A DNA stretch of 64,000 nucleotides from Rathayibacter sp. SW19 (GTDB lineage: Bacteria > Actinomycetota > Actinomycetes > Actinomycetales > Microbacteriaceae): contig NZ_CP133020.1 of NCBI RefSeq assembly GCF_030866825.1, positions 310,001-374,000 on the forward strand, written 5' to 3'. The notes beneath the pieces are model-generated. The model worked only from the letters and a program-made list of their open reading frames with translations. It searched no databases and was not told the DNA's origin. Of this stretch, positions 26,326 through 35,584 are shown piece after piece. Position 1 is the stretch's first letter. The number at the start of each line of letters is the position of its first letter. The position numbers and the translations under genes were made by a program.

Positions 26326-27495
26326 TCAGCCTTCCTCGTCTGCTGCGCCGAACCTTCCGAACCTGCTGTCAGCAAATTCGCACCAGGTGCGCCAATCGGC
26401 GGCTGTCACCGCGTGCCCGCCCTCGCGCAGTGTGTACGCCAGAAGCCCGTTGGCGAGCATTTCTGGAGCCGATGGCTGCGCGGTATCGTGTCCAGTGCCG
26501 GTGAGCAGTCGGTAGACCGGCTCGGCAGCGCGGAGCATCTCGAACTGTCCTTCAGGGTCGGCCCACTGATCGTCGGCAGCGTTGGACAGCAAAACAGGGC
26601 GCGGTGCGCAAAGCGCGATGAGCTCGTGCTGATCAACGGGCAGATCGCCGGTGCTGTCAGCGTAAGTCGATAGCCGTGGAGTGAACCAGTGCGGGAAGGC
26701 GTGTGTGATCGACGCGATGGTCTCGACTGCCGGGCGGCCGTCCGCCCCAGGCTTAGCCAGCATTGGGTGCGCACGGGACGGAGCCGCACCGCAGCATCCG
26801 GACTGGTGGGCGACGGCCCCGCAGAACCGTTCGTCGAACGCGGCCGCAATGAGCGCGACCTTGCCCATCCGGGAATGTCCCGCGACGATGACGCGATCGT
26901 GATCGATCTCCGGAACTGCCGAGAGGGCCTCGCGAGCGCGCGACGCGGCCCATGCCCACACGATGAGGCCACCCGGGCGAGGACCGCCGGCGGTGAAGCC
27001 GAGAAGCGACCGCTCGGCCGCGGCGAGTTCATCGGGCACGACCGAGGCGTAGCGGAATGTCGCGACGGCATAGCCAGCTGCGAGCGTGGACGGCAGATCC
27101 CATGCGTCCGTAGCGTGCCCCAGTTGTTCGGCCTCCTGCGCCACAGGGGCGGTATCTGCCGGTAGCGCTGGGTCGCCATCGAAGTTCGGATAGACGAAAC
27201 ACGGCACGGGCGTCTGTGTACCGGTAGGGCGCACGATGGTCAGGACGAATTCGCTCGTCGGCCGCTGCGTGCTTACTCGAATGCGCCGCACCACCGCGGT
27301 GTCACCGAATGCGTATCCGTCCTCAAGAGCTCGCACGTGTGACACAGCGGGCGTTCCTGGCCAGGGGCCGTACATCTCCGACTCGAACAGCGCACGAAGT
27401 TCTGCTTTTCGCCCTTCCCACGCCTGCTTCGTTTGGATTATGTGCTTTGACGCATCCACGAGGGTATCGGGCAGGCGGGGTCGGAGTGTGGTCAT
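26326..27495 (-). CDS. CE15/acetylxylan-esterase-like alpha/beta hydrolase
   Basis: A 389-residue alpha/beta hydrolase resembling bacterial glucuronoyl esterases and related acetylesterases. The nucleophile elbow is GHSRMGKVAL with Ser208, followed by the family-like pattern FDERFCGAVAHQSGCCGA. A downstream LIALCAPRPVLLSNAADDQWADP carries the probable acid region and a C-terminal His (GGHAVTAADW). Such enzymes split sugar-uronate esters or acetyl groups. No signal peptide is seen. No good ribosome-binding site precedes the ATG at 27495. It is the first gene of the esterase-GH2 operon, divergent from the acid-sugar operon with operator-like palindromes between. Confidence 0.78.
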   Translation of the reverse strand: MTTLRPRLPDTLVDASKHIIQTKQAWEGRKAELRALFESEMYGPWPGTPAVSHVRALEDGYAFGDTAVVRRIRVSTQRPTSEFVLTIVRPTGTQTPVPCFVYPNFDGDPALPADTAPVAQEAEQLGHATDAWDLPSTLAAGYAVATFRYASVVPDELAAAERSLLGFTAGGPRPGGLIVWAWAASRAREALSAVPEIDHDRVIVAGHSRMGKVALIAAAFDERFCGAVAHQSGCCGAAPSRAHPMLAKPGADGRPAVETIASITHAFPHWFTPRLSTYADSTGDLPVDQHELIALCAPRPVLLSNAADDQWADPEGQFEMLRAAEPVYRLLTGTGHDTAQPSAPEMLANGLLAYTLREGGHAVTAADWRTWCEFADSRFGRFGAADEEG

Positions 27496-27566
27496 GCGTT
27501 CGCGTCACGCCATTCTGCTGATCGTCGGAGCGGGTACTACTGTATCGAGGTTTTGAGTGTTTAGGT

Positions 27567-27600
27567 CACTTATACACTTTACGCGAGTGGGTATACACTC
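27567..27600. promoter_or_regulatory. Operator-like sites in divergent region
   Basis: GAGTGGGTATACACTC (27585-27600) is a 16-base imperfect palindrome with GAGTG/CACTC arms. CACTTATACACTT (27567-27579) repeats the same half-site. On the other strand both read AGTGTATA. A related AAGTGTGTACTT occurs before the beta-helix glycosidase at 42483-42494. FadR-type GntR proteins bind this kind of site, so the regulator at 39576-40292 is a candidate ligand. Confidence 0.6.
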
Positions 27601-27607
27601 GACAAGG

Positions 27608-27637
27608 TTGACATAAGGTATTTTAAACAGTTAGAAA
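27608..27637 (+). promoter_or_regulatory. Putative promoter of the acid-sugar operon
   Basis: TTGACA (27608-27613) is followed after 18 bases by TAGAAA (27632-27637), in an AT-rich stretch 70 bases before the first gene. The operator-like palindrome ends 7 bases upstream of the -35 element. Confidence 0.5.
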
Positions 27638-27706
27638 CGATGTGAGCGCTGAGACAGCGATCTTGCGTCGCGTGGGAACTATGGGAACTAGACGAGAGGC
27701 GGCGCG

Positions 27707-28480
27707 ATGCCCAAAGCGTGGATGGTCGGAGCGAGTCGCGGCCTGGGGCGCTGTTCGGCCGAGGCGCTCGCCAACGCCGGCTATGACCTGATGATCTCAG
27801 CGCGCCATGGCGTGAGGCTTGACCGCGCGGTCGCCGAGCTTCGCGGGGCTCATCCACACCGCGAGATAGTGGCACTACCGCTAGATCTCTCCAAGGCGTC
27901 GTCTCTTATCCGAGTTCTCGAGGTCGTGAACTCGGATCCGCCCGATGCGATCGTCGTCTCGTCAGGGGGACCGCCGCCGAGCACGGTGCGCGAGCTTGCG
28001 CCAGGCGAACTGGACGCCGCTTACGCTTGCCTTCTACGACCAACGACGCAGATCGTGGCAATCGCCGGGTCAGCCATGGCGAGGTGCGGTCGAGGCGTCA
28101 TCGTGATCGTCACCTCCTCGGGAGTGCGCGAGCCGATCCTCGGCCTCGCAACCTCGAATATTATGCGCGCAGGTGTGACAGCGCTCATGAAATGCGCTGC
28201 CGCAGAGTTCGCTCCGAACGGTGTCCGTGTCCTCGCCGTAGCGCCGGGACGCATCGAAACCGAGCGTGTCGGCGAACTTGACGCCGCAGCCGCGGAGCGC
28301 ACCGGAAAGCCCGTCGGAGACGTGCGTAGCGCGTCGGAATCAGCCATACCCATGGGTAGGTACGGCACACCAGCCGAGTTTGGCGCCGTTGTCGCGTTCG
28401 TATGCTCGCCCGCAGCTTCATATCTCACTGGAACGACCATCGCCGTCGATGGCGGAAAGGGCATAGGCCTCCTCGGATGA
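27707..28480 (+). CDS. SDR-family oxidoreductase with degenerate catalytic motif
   Basis: A 257-residue short-chain dehydrogenase-like protein. The cofactor site VGASRGLGRCS and C-terminal TGTTIAVDGG are normal. The catalytic YxxxK is missing: the aligned segment reads ATSNIMRAGV, with Asn/Arg in place of Tyr/Lys, as in a recognisable minority group of SDRs. The Ser region reads VTSSG. It may still act as a dehydrogenase or isomerase with altered chemistry. It leads the acid-sugar operon, and its stop overlaps the start of the dehydratase gene (ATGA). The substrate is unknown. Confidence 0.8.
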   Translation: MPKAWMVGASRGLGRCSAEALANAGYDLMISARHGVRLDRAVAELRGAHPHREIVALPLDLSKASSLIRVLEVVNSDPPDAIVVSSGGPPPSTVRELAPGELDAAYACLLRPTTQIVAIAGSAMARCGRGVIVIVTSSGVREPILGLATSNIMRAGVTALMKCAAAEFAPNGVRVLAVAPGRIETERVGELDAAAAERTGKPVGDVRSASESAIPMGRYGTPAEFGAVVAFVCSPAASYLTGTTIAVDGGKGIGLLG

Positions 28481-29640
28481 AGATTACACGCGTGCAGGCG
28501 CATCCACTCAGCACACCTATACCCGAACGGCGGCGCATCGAATCGGGAGCCGGACTCAAGCTGAACCGCCAGATGGTGCTCGTCGAGGTGTCGACAGACG
28601 AAGGCATCACAGGTATCGGCTCGCCCTCTGGGCCCTATGACCTCGCGGTCCTGACCCGGATCATCGAAGGGGTGATCGGGCCTCATTTGATAGGCGAGGA
28701 TCCGTTCGCCGCGCCCTTTCTATGGAACAAGATCTTTCACGGCGAAGTCTCGCGCAACCTCGGTCACAGGTCCGTCGGCATCGCGGCGCTTTCCGGCGTC
28801 GACATCGCGCTCTGGGATATCAAGGGGCGGGCGCTGCAGCAGCCCCTCTATGAGCTACTGGGCGGTCTCTACCATCGCGACGGCGTGCGCGCTTACGCCA
28901 GCTCGATCTATTGGGATCTGAGCCCCCAGCAGGCTGCCGACGAGGTCGAAGGCTGGATCGAGCACGGATTCACTGCGGTGAAGCTCAAGGTCGGTCGAGA
29001 TCTGCGGCGCGACGTGCGGAATCTTGCGGCCCTGCGTGATCGGGCGGGCGAAGGGGTCGAATTGCTCGTCGACGCCAATCAGAGCCTGAGTCGGCATCAG
29101 GCACTGCGCCTGCTTAACGTGCTCGATGAGCACGAGGTGTACTGGTTCGAGGAGCCCATCTCTCTCGACGACATCGAGGGGCACCGAATGCTCCGTGATC
29201 GGCACACCGCGGTGCGCGTTGCGACCGGCGAGAACCTCTACACGCGCAGCGCGTTCCACGACTTCATACGCGAAGGAGCCATCGACGTCCTCCAAGCCGA
29301 TGTCAGTCGAGCCGGGGGGTTCACCGAGGTCCGCGGGATCGCCGAAACTGCCGCATCCGCACATCTCAGCTGGAATCCGCACACCTTCAACGACATCATC
29401 ACGGTGGCTGCGAACCTGCATCTAGTGGCGTCGGCGGCGCATTCCGCGATGTTCGAGTGGGACATCACGCACAACGACCTGATGACGCGGCTCGGTGACT
29501 ACACGCTGCGGTTGGAGGGTGGCAAGGTGTATCCCCCACCGGGACCAGGGCTGGGCTTCGAGATCGACTGGGATTTCGTGCGTGCGCACCCGTGGCAGGG
29601 CGAGCCGGCGATCCTTCCCGGACGCGGAATGGCGGCGTAG
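28477..29640 (+). CDS. Mandelate racemase/enolase superfamily acid-sugar dehydratase
   Basis: A 387-residue enolase-superfamily protein. Visible residues are the KxK motif Lys169-Lys171 (VKLKVG), metal ligands Asp199 (LLVDANQS), Glu225 (WFEEP) and Glu252 (ATGENLY), and the general-base His302 in WNPHTF. This is the pattern of acid-sugar dehydratases of the mandelate racemase subgroup, which dehydrate aldonates to 2-keto-3-deoxy acids. The ATG overlaps the stop of the preceding SDR. With the COG3618 lactonase, SDRs and aldehyde dehydrogenase it fits a non-phosphorylative pathway for an L-fuconate- or L-galactonate-like acid. The substrate is not determinable from sequence alone. Confidence 0.87.
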   Translation: MKITRVQAHPLSTPIPERRRIESGAGLKLNRQMVLVEVSTDEGITGIGSPSGPYDLAVLTRIIEGVIGPHLIGEDPFAAPFLWNKIFHGEVSRNLGHRSVGIAALSGVDIALWDIKGRALQQPLYELLGGLYHRDGVRAYASSIYWDLSPQQAADEVEGWIEHGFTAVKLKVGRDLRRDVRNLAALRDRAGEGVELLVDANQSLSRHQALRLLNVLDEHEVYWFEEPISLDDIEGHRMLRDRHTAVRVATGENLYTRSAFHDFIREGAIDVLQADVSRAGGFTEVRGIAETAASAHLSWNPHTFNDIITVAANLHLVASAAHSAMFEWDITHNDLMTRLGDYTLRLEGGKVYPPPGPGLGFEIDWDFVRAHPWQGEPAILPGRGMAA

Positions 29641-29643
29641 ACG

Positions 29644-30012
29644 ATGCTGATCGACTGGAAATCCATACCCGTCGCGAGCGGAATGCGGCCCGGTTCCGCC
29701 CGGCAGGCGATCGCAGCGCGCAATATATCTGCTGTGCGTGTGGTCACGGCGCCCGATGCGGCGTTCGACGGCACACTTCATCGCCACGAGAACGAGCAGA
29801 TCCTCATCATGATCACGGGAGTGGTGACTCTCCAAATCGACGACGAAGTGTTCGATGCAGTGCCAGGCGACCTCGTGTTCTTCCCGCCGGGGTCCCTGCA
29901 CGGTGCGCTCGCCGTCGGGTCCGGGGGCGCAGTCTATTATGAATTGTTCGCACCGTCGCGTTTGGATCAACTGCCTGGCTGGGTCGGCCCCGGCGTGCTG
30001 GAGTTCGTATGA
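29644..30012 (+). CDS. Small cupin-domain protein
   Basis: A 122-residue single-domain cupin. The metal motif HRHENEQILIMITG gives two His and a Glu, and PPGSLHGA gives the third His. Such proteins act as sugar isomerases, lyases or sensors. It starts 3 bases after the dehydratase stop and overlaps the next SDR (ATGA), so it belongs to the operon. A role as mutarotase, isomerase or accessory lactonase is possible; none is shown. Confidence 0.8.
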   Translation: MLIDWKSIPVASGMRPGSARQAIAARNISAVRVVTAPDAAFDGTLHRHENEQILIMITGVVTLQIDDEVFDAVPGDLVFFPPGSLHGALAVGSGGAVYYELFAPSRLDQLPGWVGPGVLEFV

Positions 30013-30806
30013 GCATCAAGATCGACTTGAGCGGCTCCGTCGCACTCGTCACGGGTGCATCAGGCGGCATCGGCAAGGGCATCGTACAGGCGCTGCATGA
30101 CGCGGGCGCAACCGTTATCGCGGCCGACCGCGACCTCTCCGTGCTCGAAAGCACGTTCGCGCACATGCCGGAACGGGTAGAGTCGGTCGCCTTCGACGTG
30201 ACCGATGAAGCGGACGTGGCGCGCGGCCTCGAAAGCGTGGCGTCCGTCGGTGCACCCACGATAGTCGTAAACGGTGCCGGAGTGGCAGGCCGTACCGGCA
30301 TGCCATTCACCCGTCTCGACCAGCGCGATTGGTCCCTCCCGTGGCAGGTCAACGTCGTCGGCACGTTTCTGGTGTCCAAGGCCGTGAGTTCTGCCATGAT
30401 CGCCGCGGGCGGTGGGGCGATTGTGAATATCGCTTCGGTGTCTGGTCGTACCGGCTTCCAGACCTCCCCGCCGTACTCGGCGTCGAAGGCGGCCGTGATC
30501 AATATCACGCAGGTTATGGCGCGCGACCTCGCCGTGCACAATGTGCGCGTGAACTCGATCTGCCCCGGTATGGTCTTCACGCCGTTCTATGCTCAGCAGC
30601 GCAGCGCCGTGGCCGAGAACGACCCTGTCGCTGCAGCCCAGACCGACGAGGAGTTCTTTGCGGCAAAAGTCGTGCGCTCGATCCCACTGGGTCGTGGGCA
30701 GACTCCGCAGGACGTCGGCAATGCCGTGGTGTTCTTGGCATCGCCGCTGGCTGGCAACATTACAGGGCAGGCGCTCAACGTCGACGGCGGGCTGGTGATG
30801 TCGTGA
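30009..30806 (+). CDS. SDR-family sugar/keto-deoxy acid dehydrogenase
   Basis: A 265-residue classical short-chain dehydrogenase with VTGASGGIGKG, the NAG-like motif NGAGVAG, catalytic Ser (IASVSG) and YSASK. It is probably NAD-dependent, since an acidic residue ends the second beta strand (VIAADRDL). In comparable operons such SDRs oxidise an aldose or a 2-keto-3-deoxy acid. It overlaps the cupin upstream by 4 bases and the aldehyde dehydrogenase downstream by 4 bases (GTGA). Confidence 0.87.
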   Translation: MSIKIDLSGSVALVTGASGGIGKGIVQALHDAGATVIAADRDLSVLESTFAHMPERVESVAFDVTDEADVARGLESVASVGAPTIVVNGAGVAGRTGMPFTRLDQRDWSLPWQVNVVGTFLVSKAVSSAMIAAGGGAIVNIASVSGRTGFQTSPPYSASKAAVINITQVMARDLAVHNVRVNSICPGMVFTPFYAQQRSAVAENDPVAAAQTDEEFFAAKVVRSIPLGRGQTPQDVGNAVVFLASPLAGNITGQALNVDGGLVMS

Positions 30807-32239
30807 CGGCCAGCTCAGAGGTCCATGCAGCAGCGTACGTCGGCACAGGCTGGCTGGCCCGGGGTCCGATTCGGCAGGTCGACGACCCCTCGGGCGGACC
30901 TACGGTTGGCTCCATTGTCACCGTCGATAGTGCCGATGTCGACCATGCGGCTGCGGTGGCCGAGGACGCAGGTCGTTCTTGGCGCGCCGTGCCGCCCGCC
31001 GAGCGTGCCGTCGTGCTGGCAGCGGCAGGCAATGTCTTACAGGGGCGCTCCGTCGAGATCGCCGACGTATTGCGCTGCGAGGGCGGCAGACCACGGCGCG
31101 AGGCGGAAGCCGAGGTGGCGAAGGCTGTCAAGACGTTCCGTTACTATGCGGGCCTCGTTGGCGCGCTCGACGGGCGTTCGTTCGCCGGTTCCGGCGGTGT
31201 CAGGCACGAGACACGGCGGGAGCCGGTTGGCGTGGCAGCAGCCATTACCCCGTGGAACGTTCCAGCCGCGTCCCCCGCGCGCAAACTTGCGCCTGCGCTC
31301 CTGGCGGGTAACGCCGTGCTGCTCAAGCCGGCATCGGCAACCCCGCTGACCGCATGGCATCTGGTGCGAGCGCTGTACGACGCCGGACTGCCCCAGGGTC
31401 TCGTACAGTTTTTACCGGGAGCGGGGTCGACCGTCGGTGAGGCCGTTGCCACGAACCGGCGCGTCGGAGCGGTGAGCTTTACCGGATCGACCGAGGTCGG
31501 GCTTGCGCTTCAGACATCATTGTCGGGAACCCTCACGAAACTGCAACTTGAGCTCGGCGGTAAGAACGGCGCCATCGTGATGCCGGACGCCGACCTGGAT
31601 CGCGCCACGCAGCTGATCGTGCAAGCCGCGTTCGCCGCGGCCGGTCAGCAGTGCACAGCGACATCGCGCGTTATCGTGCACGCCGCGGTCGCCGACGCCG
31701 TCACCGACCTGATCGTCGAACGGGCAGAGGCGCTCACCGTCAGTGACACTGCCGACGAAGCCACGCAGATGGGCCCCCTCATCGACGAGCGGCAACTGAG
31801 CACGACCGACGGGTATGTGCGGCGCGCAGTCGAAGCCGGCGCGGTGATCGCAACAGGCGGGCATCGCCTCGATCGTCCGGGATCGTACTATGCGCCGACC
31901 GTGCTCACCCGTGTGGATCGGTCGAGCGAGATCGCCATGCGGGAGGTCTTCGGCCCTGTGCTTTCGATCATGGTCGCAAGGGACGTCGATGACGCCATTG
32001 ACGTGCTCAATGGCACGGCATACGGTCTGTCGTCGGCCGTGCACACGCGTGACATCCGCATCGCTCAGCGGGTCGCCGAGCGCGCGGACTGCGGCGTCGT
32101 CGCAGTGGGCGGCGCGACCGCCGGAATCGAGCTTGCCGCGCCGTTCGGAGGCTTCAAGTCATCCGGCACGACATCGAAAGAGCATGGCCCGGAGTCGATG
32201 GAGTTCTTCACTCGCACCAAGCTCATCAGCTGGTACTGA
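30803..32239 (+). CDS. NAD(P)-dependent aldehyde dehydrogenase
   Basis: A 478-residue aldehyde dehydrogenase. The cofactor region is ITPWNVPAAS, FTGSTEVG follows, the general-base Glu sits in LELGGKNG and the catalytic Cys in GQQCTATSR. The closest functional groups are 2-oxoglutarate-semialdehyde, lactaldehyde and vanillin dehydrogenases. Here it probably oxidises an aldehyde from aldol cleavage, such as lactaldehyde, or a dehydrated keto acid. The GTG start overlaps the preceding SDR stop; the longer frame upstream lies inside that SDR and is rejected. Confidence 0.87.
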   Translation: MTASSEVHAAAYVGTGWLARGPIRQVDDPSGGPTVGSIVTVDSADVDHAAAVAEDAGRSWRAVPPAERAVVLAAAGNVLQGRSVEIADVLRCEGGRPRREAEAEVAKAVKTFRYYAGLVGALDGRSFAGSGGVRHETRREPVGVAAAITPWNVPAASPARKLAPALLAGNAVLLKPASATPLTAWHLVRALYDAGLPQGLVQFLPGAGSTVGEAVATNRRVGAVSFTGSTEVGLALQTSLSGTLTKLQLELGGKNGAIVMPDADLDRATQLIVQAAFAAAGQQCTATSRVIVHAAVADAVTDLIVERAEALTVSDTADEATQMGPLIDERQLSTTDGYVRRAVEAGAVIATGGHRLDRPGSYYAPTVLTRVDRSSEIAMREVFGPVLSIMVARDVDDAIDVLNGTAYGLSSAVHTRDIRIAQRVAERADCGVVAVGGATAGIELAAPFGGFKSSGTTSKEHGPESMEFFTRTKLISWY

Positions 32240-32271
32240 CAGGCAGGACGCGACGGAGGAGGGTGCGATAG

Positions 32272-33021
32272 ATGGCGGCACCGAATGCGACGACATTTGT
32301 GACGGGAGCGGGCGGCTCCCTTGGTCGTGCGATCGCTCGCAGACTCGGCGCAGACGGCTTCGCGGTCGTCGTCAGCGACATCGATGAGGTCGCGTTGGCT
32401 CGCACTGCTGAACTCGTTGAAGCGGACGGCGCGACAGTGGAAGCCGCGCCGGTCGATCTGCGTGACGTCGGTGCTCTGACTGCGGCGATCGAGCGTGCGG
32501 ACACGGATCGGGCGCCACTGACCCTGCTGGTCAACAACGCTGCGATCTACCCGCCGACGCCTTTCCTCGATATCTCCCTCGCCGAGTATGACGATGTCGT
32601 CGCGGTGAATCAGCGGGCGTATTTCGCTGCGGCACAGGCGGCGGCCGGCCGCATGGTGCGCCGCGGGACCGGGGCGATCGTCAACGTCTCGTCCATTACA
32701 TGGCACGGCGGATGGCCGTCGCTAGCGAGCTACGTCTCGACCAAGGGTGCGGCCGTCGCACTCACCAGAGCGCTCGCGCGCGAGCTCGGTGGCCACGGGG
32801 TGCGGGTCAACGCAGTCTCACCCGGGGCGTTCCCCACGAAAGCCGAAGAAATCCAGGGCGACCCGGCATCATACGCCGAGTTCGTGCTCGAAAACCAGGC
32901 CATCAAACGTCGCGGCGCGCCGGAGGAACTCGCCTCCGTTGTGTCGTTCTTGGCCGGCCCCGATGCGAGCTTCGTGACGGGGCAGACGATCAATGTCGAC
33001 GGCGGCTGGATCATGGAGTGA
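32272..33021 (+). CDS. SDR-family oxidoreductase
   Basis: A 249-residue classical short-chain dehydrogenase with VTGAGGSLGRA, NNAA, catalytic Ser (VSSIT) and YVSTK. It resembles L-fucose/galactose dehydrogenases and keto-deoxy-fuconate dehydrogenases, but the sequence does not separate these. GGAGGAGG lies upstream of the ATG, and the mutarotase-like gene follows 3 bases after its stop. It is the third SDR of the operon; two could act at different oxidation steps and one, the YxxxK-less protein, may do something else. Confidence 0.87.
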   Translation: MAAPNATTFVTGAGGSLGRAIARRLGADGFAVVVSDIDEVALARTAELVEADGATVEAAPVDLRDVGALTAAIERADTDRAPLTLLVNNAAIYPPTPFLDISLAEYDDVVAVNQRAYFAAAQAAAGRMVRRGTGAIVNVSSITWHGGWPSLASYVSTKGAAVALTRALARELGGHGVRVNAVSPGAFPTKAEEIQGDPASYAEFVLENQAIKRRGAPEELASVVSFLAGPDASFVTGQTINVDGGWIME

Positions 33022-33024
33022 CGC

Positions 33025-34116
33025 ATGATAATTCTGGGTACCGAGGTCGATGCCGACGGCATCCGGCGACGAACGGGCGACACGGAGGCCCTGTGGGGCC
33101 TTCGATCCGTCGTTCTCGACGGCGGCGTCGAGCACGCGGTGCGGGTCATCGAGGTGCGCACGGCGGCGGGCCTGGAGTTCGACGTCCTGGTTGACCGCGC
33201 GTTCGACATCGGCGCCGCGAGGTGGCGCGGGGTTCCGTTCGGCTGGCGGTCCGGCGTTGGGTTCCGGCATCCCGGCCTCGCGGAGGAGGACGAAGGCGGC
33301 CTTGCCTGGCTGCGCGGGCTTGATGGTCTGCTCGTGTCGGCCGGCCTCGACCACACGCTGTTCGGCGGCGAATACGACGCGGGGCACTATCGGTACCCGC
33401 CGCGTCGCATGATCCGTCACGGCCTACACGGCAGGCTTTCAACGATCCCCGGCCGGGTGCTTCAGGCGCAGGAGGTCTGGGAGGGTGGGCGCGGCGTGCT
33501 GCGCGTCGTCGGCGAGATTGTGCAGTCGACCGTATTTGGCGAGCATCTTCGCCTGACGCGCACTATCGAGGTCGACGTCGACGGCGTTGAGATCAGGCTG
33601 CACGACCGAGTGGAAAACCTCGGGTTCGAGCGCACGCCGCACATGTTCCTGTACCACATCAACATCGGGTGGCCGGTGGTTGAGGAGGGCACCGAATTCA
33701 TCGCCGACGTCGACGACACGATCTGGCAGTCCGATTCCGTCCGCGAACAGGGGGTGCCGTACGGGCTGCTGCCTGGCCCGTCGCGCGGTCTCGTTGAGCA
33801 GGTCTTCGAGCATCGTCTGCTGCCACGCGAGGGAATCTGCCGGGTTGCGCTGGTGCGCGCCGATCGCGAGTTGGGCGTCGAAGTGGCGTGGGATCATGCG
33901 GCGATGCCGCATTTCTTTGAGTGGCAGAACCTGCGCGAGGGTCAGTATGCCGTCGGTCTGGAGCCGTCAACACACGGGATCGGCGGCGAGGACGTCGCGC
34001 GTGCCGACGGTTCGATGATCTGGCTCGAGCACGCCGAGGGTCGCGAATATTGCACGATCATCCGCATTCTGGCCGGCCGGCATGCTCGGCTCAGTGCTGA
34101 GCGCGTATCTCAATGA
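33025..34116 (+). CDS. DUF4432-family aldose-1-epimerase-like protein
   Basis: A 363-residue protein of the galactose-mutarotase-like superfamily. It shows the family patterns GLHGRLSTIPG, DGVEIRLHDRVENLGFERTP as split segments, and MFLYHINIGWP. It probably binds a sugar ring and may catalyse anomer interconversion. The ATG follows GGAGTGACGC. Its stop codon falls inside a perfect 14-base palindrome that precedes the ABC operon. The position suggests it delivers the correct anomer to the sugar dehydrogenase. Confidence 0.82.
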   Translation: MIILGTEVDADGIRRRTGDTEALWGLRSVVLDGGVEHAVRVIEVRTAAGLEFDVLVDRAFDIGAARWRGVPFGWRSGVGFRHPGLAEEDEGGLAWLRGLDGLLVSAGLDHTLFGGEYDAGHYRYPPRRMIRHGLHGRLSTIPGRVLQAQEVWEGGRGVLRVVGEIVQSTVFGEHLRLTRTIEVDVDGVEIRLHDRVENLGFERTPHMFLYHINIGWPVVEEGTEFIADVDDTIWQSDSVREQGVPYGLLPGPSRGLVEQVFEHRLLPREGICRVALVRADRELGVEVAWDHAAMPHFFEWQNLREGQYAVGLEPSTHGIGGEDVARADGSMIWLEHAEGREYCTIIRILAGRHARLSAERVSQ

Positions 34117-34126
34117 ATCGATTCAT
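34113..34126. promoter_or_regulatory. Perfect palindrome at the ABC operon upstream boundary
   Basis: ATGAATCGATTCAT is a perfect 14-base palindrome with a CG centre, as in LacI-type operators. It overlaps the stop of the mutarotase-like gene and lies about 30 bases before a probable -35 element. Confidence 0.6.
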
Positions 34127-34155
34127 CTTGTTCTTAAATTGTAATTTTACTGTTA

Positions 34156-34185
34156 TTGACTTTAGGTGTTATGAACAGTTACTGT
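34156..34185 (+). promoter_or_regulatory. Putative promoter of the second sugar ABC operon
   Basis: TTGACT (34156-34161) and TACTGT (34180-34185) are separated by 18 bases in the most AT-rich stretch of this area. The -10 element overlaps ACAGTTACTGT (34175-34185), a perfect 11-base palindrome that could be an operator. Confidence 0.5.
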
Positions 34186-34282
34186 AATGGTGCGTCTGTG
34201 GGACCTATCCATACGCCGAGCATCGGCATCGAGTTGCGGTACGCAGCGTTTCACCCAGGTTCTAGATGAAAGGTACATCGCG

Positions 34283-35584
34283 ATGAAGCGATTAATCGGA
34301 CTACTCGCCATTGGCGCTGCAGTTGCAGCGTGTCTCACAGGGTGCGGTGGCGCTGGGGTGTCGGCCCAGTCGACATCGGCAGCGTCGTCGGCATCTGGCT
34401 CCGGATCAGGAACCCTCGTCGTATGGAACTGGGGCGATCCCGGCGGCGAATCGACAGAGTATTCGGCGCAGGTGCTTGCGGTCTTCAAGAAAGAGCACCC
34501 GAACGTCCAGGTGCAGGTCGTCTCACAACCGAATGCCAACTACTACACGCTCCTTGGCGCTGCCATCCAGTCGAACTCCGGCCCCGATGTCGTGCTTTTC
34601 AACGGAGGATCGCAGATCTGGAGCAGGACGAGCGCTCTTGTGCCGCTGAACAAGTACGTACCCGCTGCGGACGCCAAACGCCTCACCGGGTGGGACATGT
34701 TCAGCAAGGGCAGCACCAAGTACGCGGTACCCACCACCATGCAAGGCTTCGCGCTTTACTACAACAAGAAGGTTCTGAAGGAGGCCGGTATCACCTCCGC
34801 ACCGAAGACATGGGATCAACTCTCCGCCGACTGCGCTGCCGTCAAATCGAAGACCCAGGCGAGTTGCTTCGCTCTTGGCAACAAGGAGGGGTTGGGCTTC
34901 GGGCTGTTCTTCTCAGAGTTCGGCCCCGGTATCCTCACCCCGACCGAGTATCAGAACTGGCTTGACGGCAAGCGCGACTGGAACTCTCCGGATGTCAAGA
35001 AGGTGTTCGACCTCTGGAAGCAGACGTACGATGACGGTTGGTACAACGCTGGCGTCAACTCGACCGCGATGTTCAACGATTCGTTCAACCTGTTCAGCGC
35101 GGGCAAGGCTGCGTTCGTCGTAGGCCTCACTTCCGGATCCGACAACTACCGGCAGTTCGGCCAGTATTTGGGGAAGAACCTCGGTGTGACACTGCCGCCG
35201 ATCGAGAACCCGAAGGTGACAGAGACCTTCATGCCCATTGAAGGCGGCATCGGTTTCGGTGTAACGAAGTGGACGAAGAACCCGAAGCTCGCGGCTCAGC
35301 TTGCACTCGCCTACGCGGATCACGGCGCGCTCACCACTTTCAGCGTCGACGCGGGTGCCGTCTCGGCCGACACGACGATCACGCCGAAGACCACTAACCA
35401 GGCAGGCAAAGACATCTTCTCCTGGCTCAAGAACGGCAAGTCTCTGCTGCACGACAAGGTCTCAGCCGACACCGAGAACTTGATGGGGCAGCTCACGACG
35501 GAGATCCTTGAAGGCTCCGTCTCCGTCGACAGCGCGATCTCGCAGCTGGCAGCGTCCGACGCGAAGACGTCCGGACAGCTCTAG
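34283..35584 (+). CDS. ABC transporter sugar-binding lipoprotein
   Basis: A 433-residue extracellular family 1 solute-binding protein. The lipoprotein signal MKRLIGLLAIGAAVAACLTG is followed by the lipobox Cys (LTGC) near residue 21 and a Ser-rich linker. Body motifs TLVVWNWGDPGG, YAVPTTMQGFALYYNKKVL and TWDQL are typical. AAAGG lies 11 bases before the ATG; the frame is open further upstream without a better start. It is followed by two hairpins and two permeases and no ATPase. It probably imports the sugar degraded by the surrounding acid-sugar operon or a fucosylated oligosaccharide. Confidence 0.9.
   Translation: MKRLIGLLAIGAAVAACLTGCGGAGVSAQSTSAASSASGSGSGTLVVWNWGDPGGESTEYSAQVLAVFKKEHPNVQVQVVSQPNANYYTLLGAAIQSNSGPDVVLFNGGSQIWSRTSALVPLNKYVPAADAKRLTGWDMFSKGSTKYAVPTTMQGFALYYNKKVLKEAGITSAPKTWDQLSADCAAVKSKTQASCFALGNKEGLGFGLFFSEFGPGILTPTEYQNWLDGKRDWNSPDVKKVFDLWKQTYDDGWYNAGVNSTAMFNDSFNLFSAGKAAFVVGLTSGSDNYRQFGQYLGKNLGVTLPPIENPKVTETFMPIEGGIGFGVTKWTKNPKLAAQLALAYADHGALTTFSVDAGAVSADTTITPKTTNQAGKDIFSWLKNGKSLLHDKVSADTENLMGQLTTEILEGSVSVDSAISQLAASDAKTSGQL

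Noticed and set aside
30329..30802. Extended N-terminus of the aldehyde dehydrogenase
   Set aside because: It lies entirely within the upstream SDR in another frame; the GTGA overlap marks the real start.
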